Shown: positions 38,398-52,860, counted from the first letter of the stretch. The stretch: 64,000 nt of DNA from Siniperca chuatsi (GCF_020085105.1 NC_058063.1:14804762-14868761), one strand, 5' to 3'. Numbers and translations are program-made. The notes: generated by a model from the letters alone, not told the origin.

Positions 38398-39274
38398 CCA
38401 CTGCATTGTAGTGTGAAATAATCCATTTAATAATTGTTTCCATGTGCATATGAATGCTCAATTTAAAATGCCATGATTAAAGTTTCTGCCATATTATCCA
38501 GCCCGACTTCTAGAAGACAAATTGCAAATACCGGTGGGTGGAGCTTGAAGTTTGAACAAGCTACACCTAACTTGACAGTACATGCACCACTGCTTATCAC
38601 TTATTACTGATTTTATTACATTGTATTATCATCATCAACCGTAAACCCACCTGTATGCCCACCTGTTACTTTGTTTATTTTCAACCAGTTTTCTAGTGTA
38701 TTATATTTTTTAACTGGTTTCTCCTGTGTCACTGGGTAAGAGCAAGCTACATGTAACAAAAAGGTTGGTGGTTCGAGCAATACCCAGGGACGTGGGATTT
38801 GCGCACAAGTAACCAGGAAAGGGATACGTAAAATAATAAACTAGTTTCCATGATCAGGAAAGGATAAGGGTCAGAGAAACCCAGCATTTAATGTGTCACT
38901 TTGGCAGAATGGATAGGACACATCATTAGCAGCAGTATGTTCTTGCATCCAAAATAATTGGACTTAAAGGTGGGGTGTACCATTCTAATCCAATACACGT
39001 ATTTTTGTCAAATTAAGCGAATATCTGCTCACGGTCCGCTAGCTGTCAGTTCAGTGTGTGCGCTGAAAAAAATCCACAGTTTGTACACAGCCCTGGCTCT
39101 GTAAATGGGAAACACACAAAGTGCAAACTGCTTTGCAGCAGCAACTGTGGCGACAGTGTGCTAACCAACAACCTAGCTAACGGTAGTTACATTACTAACA
39201 AAAACGTTAGTTACGTAAATAGCAAATACCGTGGGTGGGGTTGAGGCCACACCCACGGAGATCACATCAGTCTC

Positions 39275-39305
<31 letters not shown>

Positions 39306-39482
39306 CCACTGCATTGTAGTGTGAAATAATCCATTTAATAATTGTTTTCGCATATGAATGCTCAATTTAAAATGCCATGATTAAAGTTTCTGCCATATTA
39401 TCCAGCCCGACTTCTAGAAGCAAATTGCAAATACCGGTGGGTGGAGCTTGAAGTTTGAGGCCACACCCCACAGATGCCAACT

Positions 39483-39488
39483 GTCTCT

Positions 39489-39522
<34 letters not shown>

Positions 39523-39556
39523 TGAAAGGTTGGTGGTTCGAGCCCACCCAGGGGCA
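39483..39556 (+). pseudogene. Damaged tRNA-Asn copy (74 nt)
   Basis: Full length with substitutions. The anticodon stem reads AACTGAAAGG instead of AACCGAAAGG, and the acceptor end reads AGGGGCA instead of AGGGACG. Acceptor-stem pairing is broken. Confidence 0.8.
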
Positions 39557-40552
39557 TTCATTCACAAGTAACCAGGAAATTCCCATTTAATAATTGTTTT
39601 GTGTAGTCATATGAATTCCACGTAAAATAACAAACTAATTTCCATGTGTAGTCTGTATGACCCTAGGAGCGCTAAACTGTACATGCCATCATTACATTTC
39701 TGCCATACTTGAATCCAGCCCGAAATTCTGTGTACTGCTTGCTTTTACCGTGTGGGTTTAGCTTTCTCATCTTAGTTTTTTCCTATTTATTGACATTGAT
39801 ATTATATACCTCTGTCTGCTGTGCAATATCTTAATAATATCAACAAGCTACATAACTTGACAGTACATGCACCACTGCTTATCACTTATTACTGATTTTA
39901 TTACATTGTATTATCATCATCAACCGGTAAACCCACCTGTATGCCCACCTGTTACTTAATTTATTTTCTGACCTGTTTTTATAGTGTATTATATTTTTTT
40001 GAGTACTTTCTCCTGTGTGCACTGGCGTAAAGGCAAGCTACTGTAACAATGAGTTTCCTTTCGAATCAATAGTATTTCTGATTCTGATGATCAGGGATCA
40101 GGGATAAGGTAAAAATAATAAACTAGTTTCCATGATCAGGGATCAGGGAGCAGAAACCCAGCATTTAATGTGTCACTTTGGCAGAATGGATAGGACACAT
40201 CATTAGCAGCAGTATGTTCTTGCATCCAAAATAATTGGACTTAAAGGTGGGGTGTACCATTCTAATCCAATACACGTATTTTTGTCAAATTAAGCGAATA
40301 TCTGCTCACGGTCCGCTAGCTGTCAGTTCAGTGTGTGCGCTGAAAAAAATCCACAGTTTGTACACAGCCCTGGCTCTGTAAATGGGAAACACACAAAGTG
40401 CAAACTGCTTTGCAGCAGCAACTGTGGCGACAGTGTGCTAACCAACAACCTAGCTAACGGTAGTTACATTACTAACAAAAACGTTAGTTACGTAAATAGC
40501 AAATACCGGTGGGTGGGGTTGAGGCCACACCCACGGAGATCACATCAGTCTC

Positions 40553-40583
<31 letters not shown>

Positions 40584-40762
40584 CCACTGCATTGTAGTGT
40601 GAAATAATCCATTTAATAATTGTTTTCGGCATATGAATGCTCAATTTAAAATGCCATGATTAAAGTTTCTGCCATATTATCCAGCCCGACTTCTAGAAGC
40701 AAATTGCAAATACCGGTGGGTGGAGCTTGAAGTTTGAGGCCACACCCCCACAGATGCCAACT

Positions 40763-40768
40763 GTCTCT

Positions 40769-40803
<35 letters not shown>

Positions 40804-40835
40804 AAAGGTTGGTGGTTCGAGCCCACCCAGGGACG
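40763..40835 (+). pseudogene. Damaged tRNA-Asn copy (73 nt)
   Basis: One G deleted in the anticodon 3' stem (AACCAAAGG). Otherwise matches. It might still be scored as a low-quality tRNA. Confidence 0.75.
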
Positions 40836-42142
40836 TTAATTCATTCACAAGTAACCATGAATGCTCAAATTTAAACTAATTTCCATGATTAAAGTTTCTG
40901 CCATATTATCAGCCCGACTTCGATCATTACATTTCTGTGGGTGGATACTTGAATTTTGAGGCCACAATTCTGTGTACTGCTCTTTTTTTCCGTGCAATAT
41001 TTAGTTTTCATCTTAGTTTTTTCCTATTTATTGACCCTAGGGCTAGTGCTGTGCAAATCTTAATGTACAACAAGCTACACTTAACTTGACAGTACATCTC
41101 CACTGCTTATCACTTATAAGAGAAACCAGCATTTAACCAAAAGGTTGGTGGTTCGAGCCCACCCAGGGACGTGGGGATTTGCGCAAAGTAACCAGGAAAC
41201 GGCACGTAAAATAATAAACTAGTTTCCATGATCAGGAAAAGGGTCAGAGAAAAGCTGCTAAACTGTACATCGATCATTACATCTCTGCCATACTTGAATA
41301 TTTGTGCAAAATTCTGTGTACTGCTCTTTTTCCGTGTTTTTCTCATCTTAGTTTTTTCCTATTTATTGACATTGATATTATATACCTCCACTAGTGCTGT
41401 GCAATATCTTAATAATATCAACAAGCTACACTTAACTTGACAGTACATGCACCACTGCTTATCACTTATTACTGATTTTATTACATTGTATTATCATCAT
41501 CAACCGTAAACCCACCTGTATGCCCACCTGTTACTTAATTTATTTTCTGACCTGTTTTTATAGTGTATTATATTTTTTTCGAGTACTTTCTCCTGTGTGC
41601 ACTGACGTAAAGGCAAGCTACTGTAACAATGAGTTTCCTTTCGAGGATCAATAAAGTATTTCTGATTCTGATGATCAGGGATCAGGGATAACGTAAAATA
41701 ATAAACTAGTTTCCATGATCAGGGATCAGGGATAAGGGTCAGAGAAACCCAGCATTTAATGTGTCACTTTGGCAGAATGGATAGGACACATCATTAGCAG
41801 CAGTATGTTCTTGCATCCAAAATAGTTGGACTTAAAGGTGGGGTGTACCATTCTAATCCAATACACGTATTTTTGTCAAATTAAGCGAATATCTGCTCAC
41901 GGTCCGCTAGCTGTCAGTTCAGTGTGTGCGCTGAAAAAATCCACAGTTTGTACACAGCCCTGGCTCTGTAAATGGGAAACACACAAAGTGCAAACTGCTT
42001 TGCAGCAGCAACTGTGGCGACAGTGTGCTAACCAACAACCTAGCTAACGGTAGTTACATTACTAACAAAAACGTTAGTTACGTAAATAGCAAATACCGGT
42101 GGGTGGGGTTGAGGCCACACCCACGGAGATCACATCAGTCTC

Positions 42143-42173
<31 letters not shown>

Positions 42174-42350
42174 CCACTGCATTGTAGTGTGAAATAATCC
42201 ATTTAATAATTGTTTTCGCATATGAATGCTCAATTTAAAATGCCATGATTAAAGTTTCTGCCATATTATCCAGCCCGACTTCTAGAAGCAAATTGCAAAT
42301 ACCGGTGGGTGGAGCTTGAAGTTTGAGGCCACACCCCACAGATGCCACCT

Positions 42351-42442
42351 GTCTCTGTGGCGCAATCGTTAACGCGCTTGGTGTTCGAGCCACCCAGCAT
42401 GTTAACCCAAAGGTTTGTGGTTCGAATGCCCACCCAGGGCCG
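42351..42442 (+). pseudogene. Scrambled tRNA-Asn copy (92 nt)
   Basis: 5' end GTCTCTGTGGCGCAATCG is intact. Then pieces of the T arm (GTTCGAGCCACCCAG) are inserted before a second anticodon-side segment and an altered T arm (GTTCGAATGCCC). Confidence 0.8.
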
Positions 42443-43088
42443 TTGGGTTTTCTGCCATAGCATCCAGCCCGATATTGACCTACTAAAGCAATTAAAAGCT
42501 ACCGTCTGGACCACTGCTTGAAGTTTGAGGCCACACATTGTAAGATGAAACCAGTTACTTATTTTTCTGCCTGTTAACCAAAAGGTTGGTGGTTCGAGCC
42601 CACCCAGGGACGTGGGGATTTGCACAAGTAACCAGAAAGCGGCACGTAAAATAATAAACTAGTTTCCATGATCAGGAAAAAGGGTCAGAGAAACCCAGCA
42701 TTTAATGTGTCACTTTGGCAGAATGGATAGGACACATCATTAGCAGCAGTATGTTCTTGCATCCAAAATAATTGGACTTAAAGGTGGGGTGTACCATTCT
42801 AATCCAATACACGTATTTTTGTCAAATTAAGCGAATATCTGCTCACGGTCCGCTAGCTGTCAGTTCAGTGTGTGCGCTGAAAAAATCCACAGTTTGTACA
42901 CAGCCCTGGCTCTGTAAATGGGAAACACACAAAGTGCAAACTGCTTTGCAGCAGCAACTGTGGCGACAGTGTGCTAACCAACAACCTAGCTAACGGTAGT
43001 TACATTACTAACAAAAACGTTAGTTACGTAAATAGCAAATACCGGTGGGTGGGGTTGAGGCCACACCCACGGAGATCACATCAGTCTC

Positions 43089-43119
<31 letters not shown>

Positions 43120-43297
43120 CCACTGCATTGTAGTGTGAAATAATCCATTTAATAATTGTTTTCGGCATATGAATGCTCAATTTAAAATGCCATGATTAAA
43201 GTTTCTGCCATATTATCCAGCCCGACTTCTAGAAGCAAATTGCAAATACCGGTGGGTGGAGCTTGAAGTTTGAGGCCACACCCCACAGATGCCACCT

Positions 43298-43374
43298 GTC
43301 TCTGTGGCGCAATCGGTTAGCGCGCGTTCGGCTGTTAACCGAAAAGGTTGGTGGTTCGAGCCCACCCAGGGACG
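43298..43374 (+). pseudogene. tRNA-Asn copy with insertions (77 nt)
   Basis: CG is duplicated after the D arm (GCGCGCG) and one A is added after the anticodon stem (CCGAAAAGG). Both promoter boxes are intact but the fold is disturbed. Confidence 0.75.
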
Positions 43375-44569
43375 TTGGGATTCATTCACAAGTAACCAGG
43401 AAATTCCACGTAAAATAACAAACTAATTTCCATGTGTAGTCTGTATGACCCTAGGGCGCTAAACTGTACATCGATCATTACATCTCTGCCATACTTGAAT
43501 ATTTGTGCAAAATTCTGTGTACTGCTCTTTTTTTCCGTGCAATATTTAGTTTTCTCATCTTAGTTTTTTCCTATTTATTGACATTGATATTATATACCTC
43601 CACTAGTGCTGTGCAATATCTTAATAATATCAACAAGCTACACTTAACTTGACAGTACATGCACCACTGCTTATCACTTATTACTGATTTTATTACATTG
43701 TATTATCATCATCAACCGGTAAACCCACCTGTATGCCCACCTGTTACTTAATTTATTTTCTGACCTGTTTTTATAGTGTATTATATTTTTTTTTTGAGTA
43801 CTTTCTCCTGTGTGCACTGGCGTAAAGGCAAGCTACTGTAACAATGAGTTTCCTTTCGAGGATCAATAAAGTATTTCTGATTCTGATGATCAGGGATCAG
43901 GGATAACGTAAAATAATAAACTAGTTTCCATGATCAGGGATCAGGGATAAGGGTCAGAGAAACCCAGCATTTAATGTGTCACTTTGGCAGAATGGATAGG
44001 ACACATCATTAGCAGCAGCATGTTCTTGCATCCAAAATAGTTGGACTTAAAGGTGGGGTGTACCATTCTAATCCAATACACGTATTTTTGTCAAATTAAG
44101 CGAATATCTGCTCACGGTCCGCTAGCTGTCAGTTCAGTGTGTGCGCTGAAAAAAAATCCACAGTTTGTACACAGCCCTGGCTCTGTAAATGGGAAACACA
44201 CAAAGTGCAAACTGCTTTGCAGCAGCAACTGTGGCGACAGTGTGCTAACCAACAACCTAGCTAACGGTAGTTACATTACTAACAAAAACGTTAGTTACGT
44301 AAATAGCAAATACCGTGGGGTGGGGTTGAGGCCACACCCACGGAGATCACATCAGTCTCTGGCGCAGTCGGTTAGCGCGCGTTCGGCTGTTACCACTGCA
44401 TTGTAGTGTGAAATAATCCATTTAATAATTGTTTTCGCATATGAATGCTCAATTTAAAATGCCATGATTAAAGTTTCTGCCATATTATCCAGCCCGACTT
44501 CTAGAAGCAAATTGCAAATACCGGTGGGTGGAGCTTGAAGTTTGAGGCCACACCCCACAGATGCCACCT

Positions 44570-44606
44570 GTCTCTGTGGCGCAATCGGTTAGTGGTTCGA
44601 GCGGGA

Positions 44607-44638
<32 letters not shown>

Positions 44639-44655
44639 GAGCCCACCCAGGGACG
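44570..44655 (+). pseudogene. tRNA-Asn copy with internal insertion (86 nt)
   Basis: A second partial T-arm sequence (TGGTTCGAGCGGGAC) lies inside the D-arm/anticodon-arm junction. The rest is normal. Confidence 0.75.
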
Positions 44656-45639
44656 TTGGGATTCATTCACAAGTAACCAGGAAATTCCACGTAAAATAAC
44701 AAACTAATTTCCATGTGTAGTCTGTATGACCCTAGGGTTTCGCTAAACTGTACATCGATCATTACATCTCTGCCATACTTGAATATTTGTGCAAAATTCT
44801 GTGTACTGCTCTTTTTTCCGTGCAATATTTAGTTTTCTCATCTTAGTTTTTTCCTATTTATTGACATTGATATTATATACCTCCACTAGTGCTGTGCAAT
44901 ATCTTAATAATATCAACAAGCTACACTTAACTTGACAGTACATGCACCACTGCTTATCACTTATTACTGATTTTATTACATTGTATTATCATCATCAACC
45001 GGTAAACCCACCTGTATGCCCACCTGTTACTTAATTTATTTTCTGACCTGTTTTTATAGTGTATTATATTTTTTTCGAGTACTTTCTCCTGTGTGCACTG
45101 ACGTAAAGGCAAGCTACTGTAACAATGAGTTTCCTTTCGAGGATCAATAAAGTATTTCTGATTCTGATGATCAGGGATCAGGGATAACGTAAAATAATAA
45201 ACTAGTTTCCATGATCAGGGATCAGGGATAAGGGTCAGAGAAACCCAGCATTTAATGTGTCACTTTGGCAGAATGGATAGGACACATCATTAGCAGCAGT
45301 ATGTTCTTGCATCCAAAATAGTTGGACTTAAGGGTGGGGTGTACCATTCTAATCCAATACACGTATTTTTGTCAAATAAGCGAATATCTGCTCACGGTCC
45401 GCTAGCTGTCAGTTCAGTGTGTGCGCTGAAAAAAAATCCACAGTTTGTACACAGCCCTGGCTCTGTAAATGGGAAACACACAAAGTGCAAACTGCTTTGC
45501 AGCAGCAACTGTGGCGACAGTGTGCTAACCAACAACCTAGCTAACGGTAGTTACATTACTAACAAAAACGTTAGTTACGTAAATAGCAAATACCGGTGGG
45601 TGGGGTTGAGGCCACACCCACGGAGATCACATCAGTCTC

Positions 45640-45670
<31 letters not shown>

Positions 45671-45849
45671 CCACTGCATTGTAGTGTGAAATAATCCATT
45701 TAATAATTGTTTTCGGCATATGAATGCTCAATTTAAAATGCCATGATTAAAGTTTCTGCCATATTATCCAGCCCGACTTCTAGAAGCAAATTGCAAATAC
45801 CGGTGGGTGGAGCTTGAAGTTTGAGGCCACACCCCCACAGATGCCACCT

Positions 45850-45855
45850 GTCTCT

Positions 45856-45906
<51 letters not shown>

Positions 45907-45923
45907 GAGCCCACCCAGGGACG
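45850..45923 (+). tRNA. tRNA-Asn(GTT)
   Basis: Perfect 74-nt copy, class b flank (TTGGGTTTTGTGCAC) with TTTT six bases past the end, a weak Pol III terminator. A 3' half follows 84 bp later. Confidence 0.96.
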
Positions 45924-46524
45924 TTGGGTTTTGTGCACAAGCAACCAGGAATCTTGACCTAAAATAATTAACTGGTTTCTATGATCAGGGGTAAGAGAAA
46001 CCAGCATTTAACCAAAAGGTTGGTGGTTCGAGCCCACCCAGGGACGTGGGGATTTGCGCACAAGTAACCAGGAAACGGCACGTAAAATAATAAACTAGTT
46101 TCCATGATCAGGAAAAAGGGTCAGAGAAACCCAGCATTTAATGTGTCACTTTGGCAGAATGGATAGGACACATCATTAGCAGCAGTATGTTCTTGCATCC
46201 AAAATAATTGGACTTAAAGGTGGGGTGTACCATTCTAATCCAATACACGTATTTTTGTCAAATTAAGCGAATATCTGCTCACGGTCCGCTAGCTGTCAGT
46301 TCAGTGTGTGCGCTGAAAAAATCCACAGTTTGTACACAGCCCTGGCTCTGTAAATGGGAAACACACAAAGTGCAAACTGCTTTGCAGCAGCAACTGTGGC
46401 GACAGTGTGCTAACCAACAACCTAGCTAACGGTAGTTACATTACTAACAAAAACGTTAGTTACGTAAATAGCAAATACCGGTGGGTGGGGTTGAGGCCAC
46501 ACCCACGGAGATCACATCAGTCTC

Positions 46525-46555
<31 letters not shown>

Positions 46556-46734
46556 CCACTGCATTGTAGTGTGAAATAATCCATTTAATAATTGTTTTCG
46601 GCATATGAATGCTCAATTTAAAATGCCATGATTAAAGTTTCTGCCATATTATCCAGCCCGACTTCTAGAAGCAAATTGCAAATACCGGTGGGTGGAGCTT
46701 GAAGTTTGAGGCCACACCCCCACAGATGCCACCT

Positions 46735-46740
46735 GTCTCT

Positions 46741-46791
<51 letters not shown>

Positions 46792-46808
46792 GAGCCCACC
46801 CAGGGACG
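46735..46808 (+). tRNA. tRNA-Asn(GTT)
   Basis: Perfect 74-nt copy, class a flank. The first T run of four or more lies well over 100 nt downstream in the LINE-like module. Confidence 0.96.
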
Positions 46809-48109
46809 TTGGGATTCATTCACAAGTAACCAGGAAATTCCACGTAAAATAACAAACTAATTTCCATGTGTAGTCTGTATGACCCTAGGGCGCTAAACTG
46901 TACATCGATCATTACATCTCTGCCATACTTGAATGTTTGTGCAAAATTCTGTGTACTGCTCTTTTTTCCGTGCAATATTTAGTTTTCTCATCTTAGTTTT
47001 TTCCTATTTATTGACATTGATATTATATACCTCCACTAGTGCTGTGCAATATCTTAATAATATCAACAAGCTACACTTAACTTGACAGTACATGCACCAC
47101 TGCTTATCACTTATTACTGATTTTATTACATTGTATTATCATCATCAACCGGTAAACCCACCTGTATGCCCACCTGTTACTTAATTTATTTTCTGACCTG
47201 TTTTTATAGTGTATTATATTTTTTTCGAATACTTTCTCCTGTGTGCACTGACGTAAAGGCAAGCTACTGTAACAATGAGTTTCCTTTCGAGGATCAATAA
47301 AGTATTTCTGATTCTGATGATCAGGGATCAGGGATAACGTAAAATAATAAACTAGTTTCCATGATCAGGGATCAGGGATAAGGGTCAGAGAAACCCAGCA
47401 TTTAATGTGTCACTTTGGCAGAATGGATAGGACACATCATTAGCAGCAGTATGTTCTTGCATCCAAAATAGTTGGACTTAAAGGTGGGGTGTACCATTCT
47501 AATCCAATACACGTATTTTTGTCAAATTAAGCGAATATCTGCTCACGGTCCGCTAGCTGTCAGTTCAGTGTGTGCGCTGAAAAAAAATCCACAGTTTGTA
47601 CACAGCCCTGGCTCTGTAAATGGGAAACACACAAAGTGCAAACTGCTTTGCAGCAGCAACTGTGGCGACAGTGTGCTAACCAACAACCTAGCTAACGGTA
47701 GTTACATTACTAACAAAAACGTTAGTTACGTAAATAGCAAATACCGGTGGGTGGGGTTGAGGCCACACCCACGGATCACATCAGATCACATCAGTCTCCA
47801 TGGCGAATGCTCGGTGCCATGATTAGCCCGACTTCTAGAAGCAAATTGCAAATACCGTGGGTGGAGCTTGAAGTTTGAGGCCACACCCCACAGATGCCAA
47901 CTGTCTCTGTGGCGCAATCTTAGCGCGTTACCACTGCATTGTAGTGTGAAATAATCCATTTAATAATTGTTTTTGGCATATGAATGCTCAATTTAAAATG
48001 CCATGATTAAAGTTTCTGCCATATTATCCAGCCCGACTTCTAGAAGCAAATTGCAAATACCGGTGGGTGGAGCTTGAAGTTTGAGGCCACACCCCCACAG
48101 ATGCCACCT

Positions 48110-48141
48110 GTCTCTGTGGCGCAATCGGTTAAGCTGTTAAC

Positions 48142-48175
<34 letters not shown>

Positions 48176-48212
48176 TAATTTCCATGTGTAGTCTGCCCAC
48201 CCAGGGTACACG
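48110..48212 (+). pseudogene. Scrambled tRNA-Asn copy (103 nt)
   Basis: Extra GCTGTTAACCG before the anticodon arm, and flank sequence (TAATTTCCATGTGTAGTC) inserted in the T arm. Confidence 0.8.
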
Positions 48213-48819
48213 TTGGGTTTTTGTGCACAAGCAACCAGGAATCTTGACCTAAAATAATTAACTGGTTTCTATGATCAGGGGTAAGAAGAAACCAGCATTT
48301 AACCAAAAGGTTGGTGGTTCGAGCCCACCCAGGGACGTGGGGGCATTTGCGCACAAGTAACCAGGAAACGGCACGTAAAATAATAAACTAGTTTCCATGA
48401 TCAGGAAAAAGGGTCAGAGAAACCCAGCATTTAATGTGTCACTTTGGCAGAATGGATAGGACACATCATTAGCAGCAGTATGTTCTTGCATCCAAAATAA
48501 TTGGACTTAAAGGTGGGGTGTACCATTCTAATCCAATACACGTATTTTTGTCAAATTAAGCGAATATCTGCTCACGGTCCGCTAGCTGTCAGTTCAGTGT
48601 GTGCGCTGAAAAAAAATCCACAGTTTGTACACAGCCCTGGCTCTGTAAATGGGAAACACACAAAGTGCAAACTGCTTTGCAGCAGCAACTGTGGCGACAG
48701 TGTGCTAACCAACAACCTAGCTAACGGTAGTTACATTACTAACAAAAACGTTAGTTACGTAAATAGCAAATACCGGTGGGTGGGGTTGAGGCCACACCCA
48801 CGGAGATCACATCAGTCTC

Positions 48820-48850
<31 letters not shown>

Positions 48851-49029
48851 CCACTGCATTGTAGTGTGAAATAATCCATTTAATAATTGTTTTCGGCATA
48901 TGAATGCTCAATTTAAAATGCCATGATTAAAGTTTCTGCCATATTATCCAGCCCGACTTCTAGAAGCAAATTGCAAATACCGGTGGGTGGAGCTTGAAGT
49001 TTGAGGCCACACCCCCACAGATGCCACCT

Positions 49030-49035
49030 GTCTCT

Positions 49036-49086
<51 letters not shown>

Positions 49087-49103
49087 GAGCCCACCCAGGG
49101 ACG
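49030..49103 (+). tRNA. tRNA-Asn(GTT)
   Basis: Perfect 74-nt copy, class a flank. It lies in the 9.1-kb duplicated block and corresponds to the copy at 58199. Confidence 0.96.
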
Positions 49104-50431
49104 TTGGGATTCATTCACAAGTAACCAGGAAATTCCACGTAAAATAACAAACTAATTTCCATGTGTAGTCTGTATGACCCTAGGGCGCTAAACTGTGATC
49201 GATCATTACATCTCTGCCATACTTGAATATTTGTGCAAAACTGTGTACTGCTCTTTTTCCGAATATTTAGTTTTCATCTTAGTTTTTTCCTATTTATTGA
49301 CATTGATATTATATACCTCCACTAGTGCTGTGCAATATCTTAATAATATCAACAAGCTACATTCTTGACAGTACATGCACCACTGCTTATCACTTATAAG
49401 AGAAACCAGCATTTAACCAAAAGGTTGGTGGTTCGAGCCCACCCAGGGACGTGGGGATTTGCACAAGTAACCAGGAAACGGCACGTTAAACTAGTTTCCA
49501 TGATCAGGAAAAAGGGTCAGAGAAACCCAGCAGGGCGCTAAACTGTACATTCATTACATCTCTGCCATACTTGAATATTTGTGCAAAATTCATTGTACTG
49601 CTCTTTTTCCGTGCAATATTTAGTTTTCTCATCTTAGTTTTTTCCTATTTATTGACATTGATATTATATACCTCCACTAGTGCTGTGCAATATCTTAATA
49701 ATATCAAACAAGCTACACTTAACTTGACAGTACATGCACCACTGCTTATCACTTATTACTGATTTTATTACATTGTATTATCATCATCAACCGGTAAACC
49801 CACCTGTATGCCCACCTGTTACTTAATTTATTTTCTGACCTGTTTTTATAGTGTATTATATTTTTTTCGAGTACTTTCTCCTGTGTGCACTGACGTAAAG
49901 GCAAGCTACTGTAACAATGAGTTTCCTTTCGAGGATCAATAAAGTATTTCTGATTCTGATGATCAGGGATCAGGGATAACGTAAAATAATAAACTAGTTT
50001 CCATGATCAGGATCAGGGATAAGGGTCAGAGAAACCCAGCATTTAATGTGTCACTTTGGCAGAATGGATAGGACACATCATTAGCAGCAGTATGTTCTTG
50101 CATCCAAAATAGTTGGACTTAAGGGTGGGGTGTACCATTCTAATCCAATACACGTATTTTTGTCAAATTAAGCGAATATCTGCTCACGGTCCGCTAGCTG
50201 TCAGTTCAGTGTGTGCGCTGAAAAAAAATCCACAGTTTGTACACAGCCCTGGCTCTGTAAATGGGAAACACACAAAGTGCAAACTGCTTTGCAGCAGCAA
50301 CTGTGGCGACAGTGTGCTAACCAACAACCTAGCTAACGGTAGTTACAATACTAACAAAAACGTTAGTTACGTAAATAGCAAATACCGGTGGGTGGGGTTG
50401 AGGCCACACCCACGGAGATCACATCAGTCTC

Positions 50432-50462
<31 letters not shown>

Positions 50463-50641
50463 CCACTGCATTGTAGTGTGAAATAATCCATTTAATAATT
50501 GTTTTCGGCATATGAATGCTCAATTTAAAATGCCATGATTAAAGTTTCTGCCATATTATCCAGCCCGACTTCTAGAAGCAAATTGCAAATACCGGTGGGT
50601 GGAGCTTGAAGTTTGAGGCCACACCCCCACAGATGCCACCT

Positions 50642-50723
50642 GTCTCTGTGGCGCAATCGGTTAGCGCGTTGTTAAATACCGCTGTTAACCGAAAGGTTGG
50701 TGGTTCGAGCCCACCCAGGGACG
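50642..50723 (+). pseudogene. tRNA-Asn copy with anticodon-arm insertion (82 nt)
   Basis: GCGCGTT is followed by GTTAAATACCGCTGTTAACC, about eight extra bases replacing the 5' anticodon stem. Its duplicate at 59838 is perfect. Confidence 0.75.
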
Positions 50724-51326
50724 TTGGGTTTTGTGCACAAGCAACCAGGAATCTTGACCTAAAATAATTAACTGGTTTCTATGATCAGGGGTAAGAGAAA
50801 CCAGCATTTAACCAAAAGGTTGGTGGTTCGAGCCCACCCAGGGACGTGGGGATTTGCGCACAAGTAACCAGAAAACGGCACGTAAAATAATAAACTAGTT
50901 TCCATGATCAGGAAAAAGGGTCAGAGAAACCCAGCATTTAATGTGTCACTTTGGCAGAAAGGATAGGACACATCATTAGCAGCAATATGTTCTTGCATCC
51001 AAAATAATTGGACTTAAAGGTGGGGTGTACCATTCTAATCCAATACACGTATTTTTGTCAAATTAAGCGAATATCTGCTCACGGTCCGCTAGCTGTCAGT
51101 TCAGTGTGTGCGCTGAAAAAAAATCCACAGTTTGTACACAGCCCTGGCTCTGTAAATGGGAAACACACAAAGTGCAAACTGCTTTGCAGCAGCAACTGTG
51201 GCGACAGTGTGCTAACCAACAACCTAGCTAACGGTAGTTACATTACTAACAAAAACGTTAGTTACGTAAATAGCAAATACCGGTGGGTGGGGTTGAGGCC
51301 ACACCCACGGAGATCACATCAGTCTC

Positions 51327-51357
<31 letters not shown>

Positions 51358-51536
51358 CCACTGCATTGTAGTGTGAAATAATCCATTTAATAATTGTTTT
51401 CGGCATATGAATGCTCAATTTAAAATGCCATGATTAAAGTTTCTGCCATATTATCCAGCCCGACTTCTAGAAGCAAATTGCAAATACCGGTGGGTGGAGC
51501 TTGAAGTTTGAGGCCACACCCCCACAGATGCCACCT

Positions 51537-51542
51537 GTCTCT

Positions 51543-51593
<51 letters not shown>

Positions 51594-51610
51594 GAGCCCA
51601 CCCAGGGACG
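51537..51610 (+). tRNA. tRNA-Asn(GTT)
   Basis: Perfect 74-nt copy, class a flank, in the regular part of the higher-order array. Confidence 0.96.
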
Positions 51611-52594
51611 TTGGGATTCATTCACAAGTAACCAGGAAATTCCACGTAAAATAACAAACTAATTTCCATGTGTAGTCTGTATGACCCTAGGGCGCTAAAC
51701 TGTACATCGATCATTACATCTCTGCCATACTTGAATGTTTGTGCAAAATTCTGTGTACTGCTCTTTTTTTTCCGTGCAATATTTAGTTTTCTCATCTTAG
51801 TTTTTTCCTATTTATTGACATTGATATTATATACCTCCACTAGTGCTGTGCAATATCTTAATAATATCAACAAGCTACACTTAACTTGACAGTACATGCA
51901 CCACTGCTTATCACTTATTACTGATTTTATTACATTGTATTATCATCATCAACCGGTAAACCCACCTGTATGCCCACCTGTTACTTAATTTATTTTCTGA
52001 CCTGTTTTATAGTGTATTATATTTTTTCGAATACTTTCTCCTGTGTGCACTGGCGTAAAGGCAAGCTACTGTAACAATGAGTTTCCTTTTTCGAGGATCA
52101 ATAAAGTATTTCTGATTCTGATGATCAGGGATCAGGGATAACGTAAAATAATAAACTAGTTTCCATGATCAGGGATCAGGGATAAGGGTCAGAGAAACCC
52201 AGCATTTAATGTGTCACTTTGGCAGAATGGATAGGACACATCATTAGCAGCAGTATGTTCTTGCATCCAAAATAGTTGGACTTAAAGGTGGGGTGTACCA
52301 TTCTAATCCAATACACGTATTTTTGTCAAATTAAGCGAATATCTGCTCACGGTCCGCTAGCTGTCAGTTCAGTGTGTGCGCTGAAAAAAAATCCACAGTT
52401 TGTACACAGCCCTGGCTCTGTAAATGGGAAACACACAAAGTGCAAACTGCTTTGCAGCAGCAACTGTGGCGACAGTGTGCTAACCAACAACCTAGCTAAC
52501 GGTAGTTACATTACTAACAAAAACGTTAGTTACGTAAATAGCAAATACCGGTGGGTGGGGTTGAGGCCACACCCACGGAGATCACATCAGTCTC

Positions 52595-52625
<31 letters not shown>

Positions 52626-52803
52626 CCACTGCATTGTAGTGTGAAATAATCCATTTAATAATTGTTTTCGCATATGAATGCTCAATTTAAAATGCCATGA
52701 TTAAAGTTTCTGCCATATTATCCAGCCCGACTTCTAGAAGCAAATTGCAAATACCGGTGGGTGGAGCTTGAAGTTTGAGGCCACACCCCCACAGATGCCA
52801 CCT

Positions 52804-52809
52804 GTCTCT

Positions 52810-52860
<51 letters not shown>

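Noticed and set aside
41133-46046. A working split-tRNA system made from the 5' and 3' halves
   Set aside because: The 5' halves lack two acceptor-side bases, the 3' halves carry a stem mismatch and no A box, and intact genes are abundant. They are better explained as deletion products.
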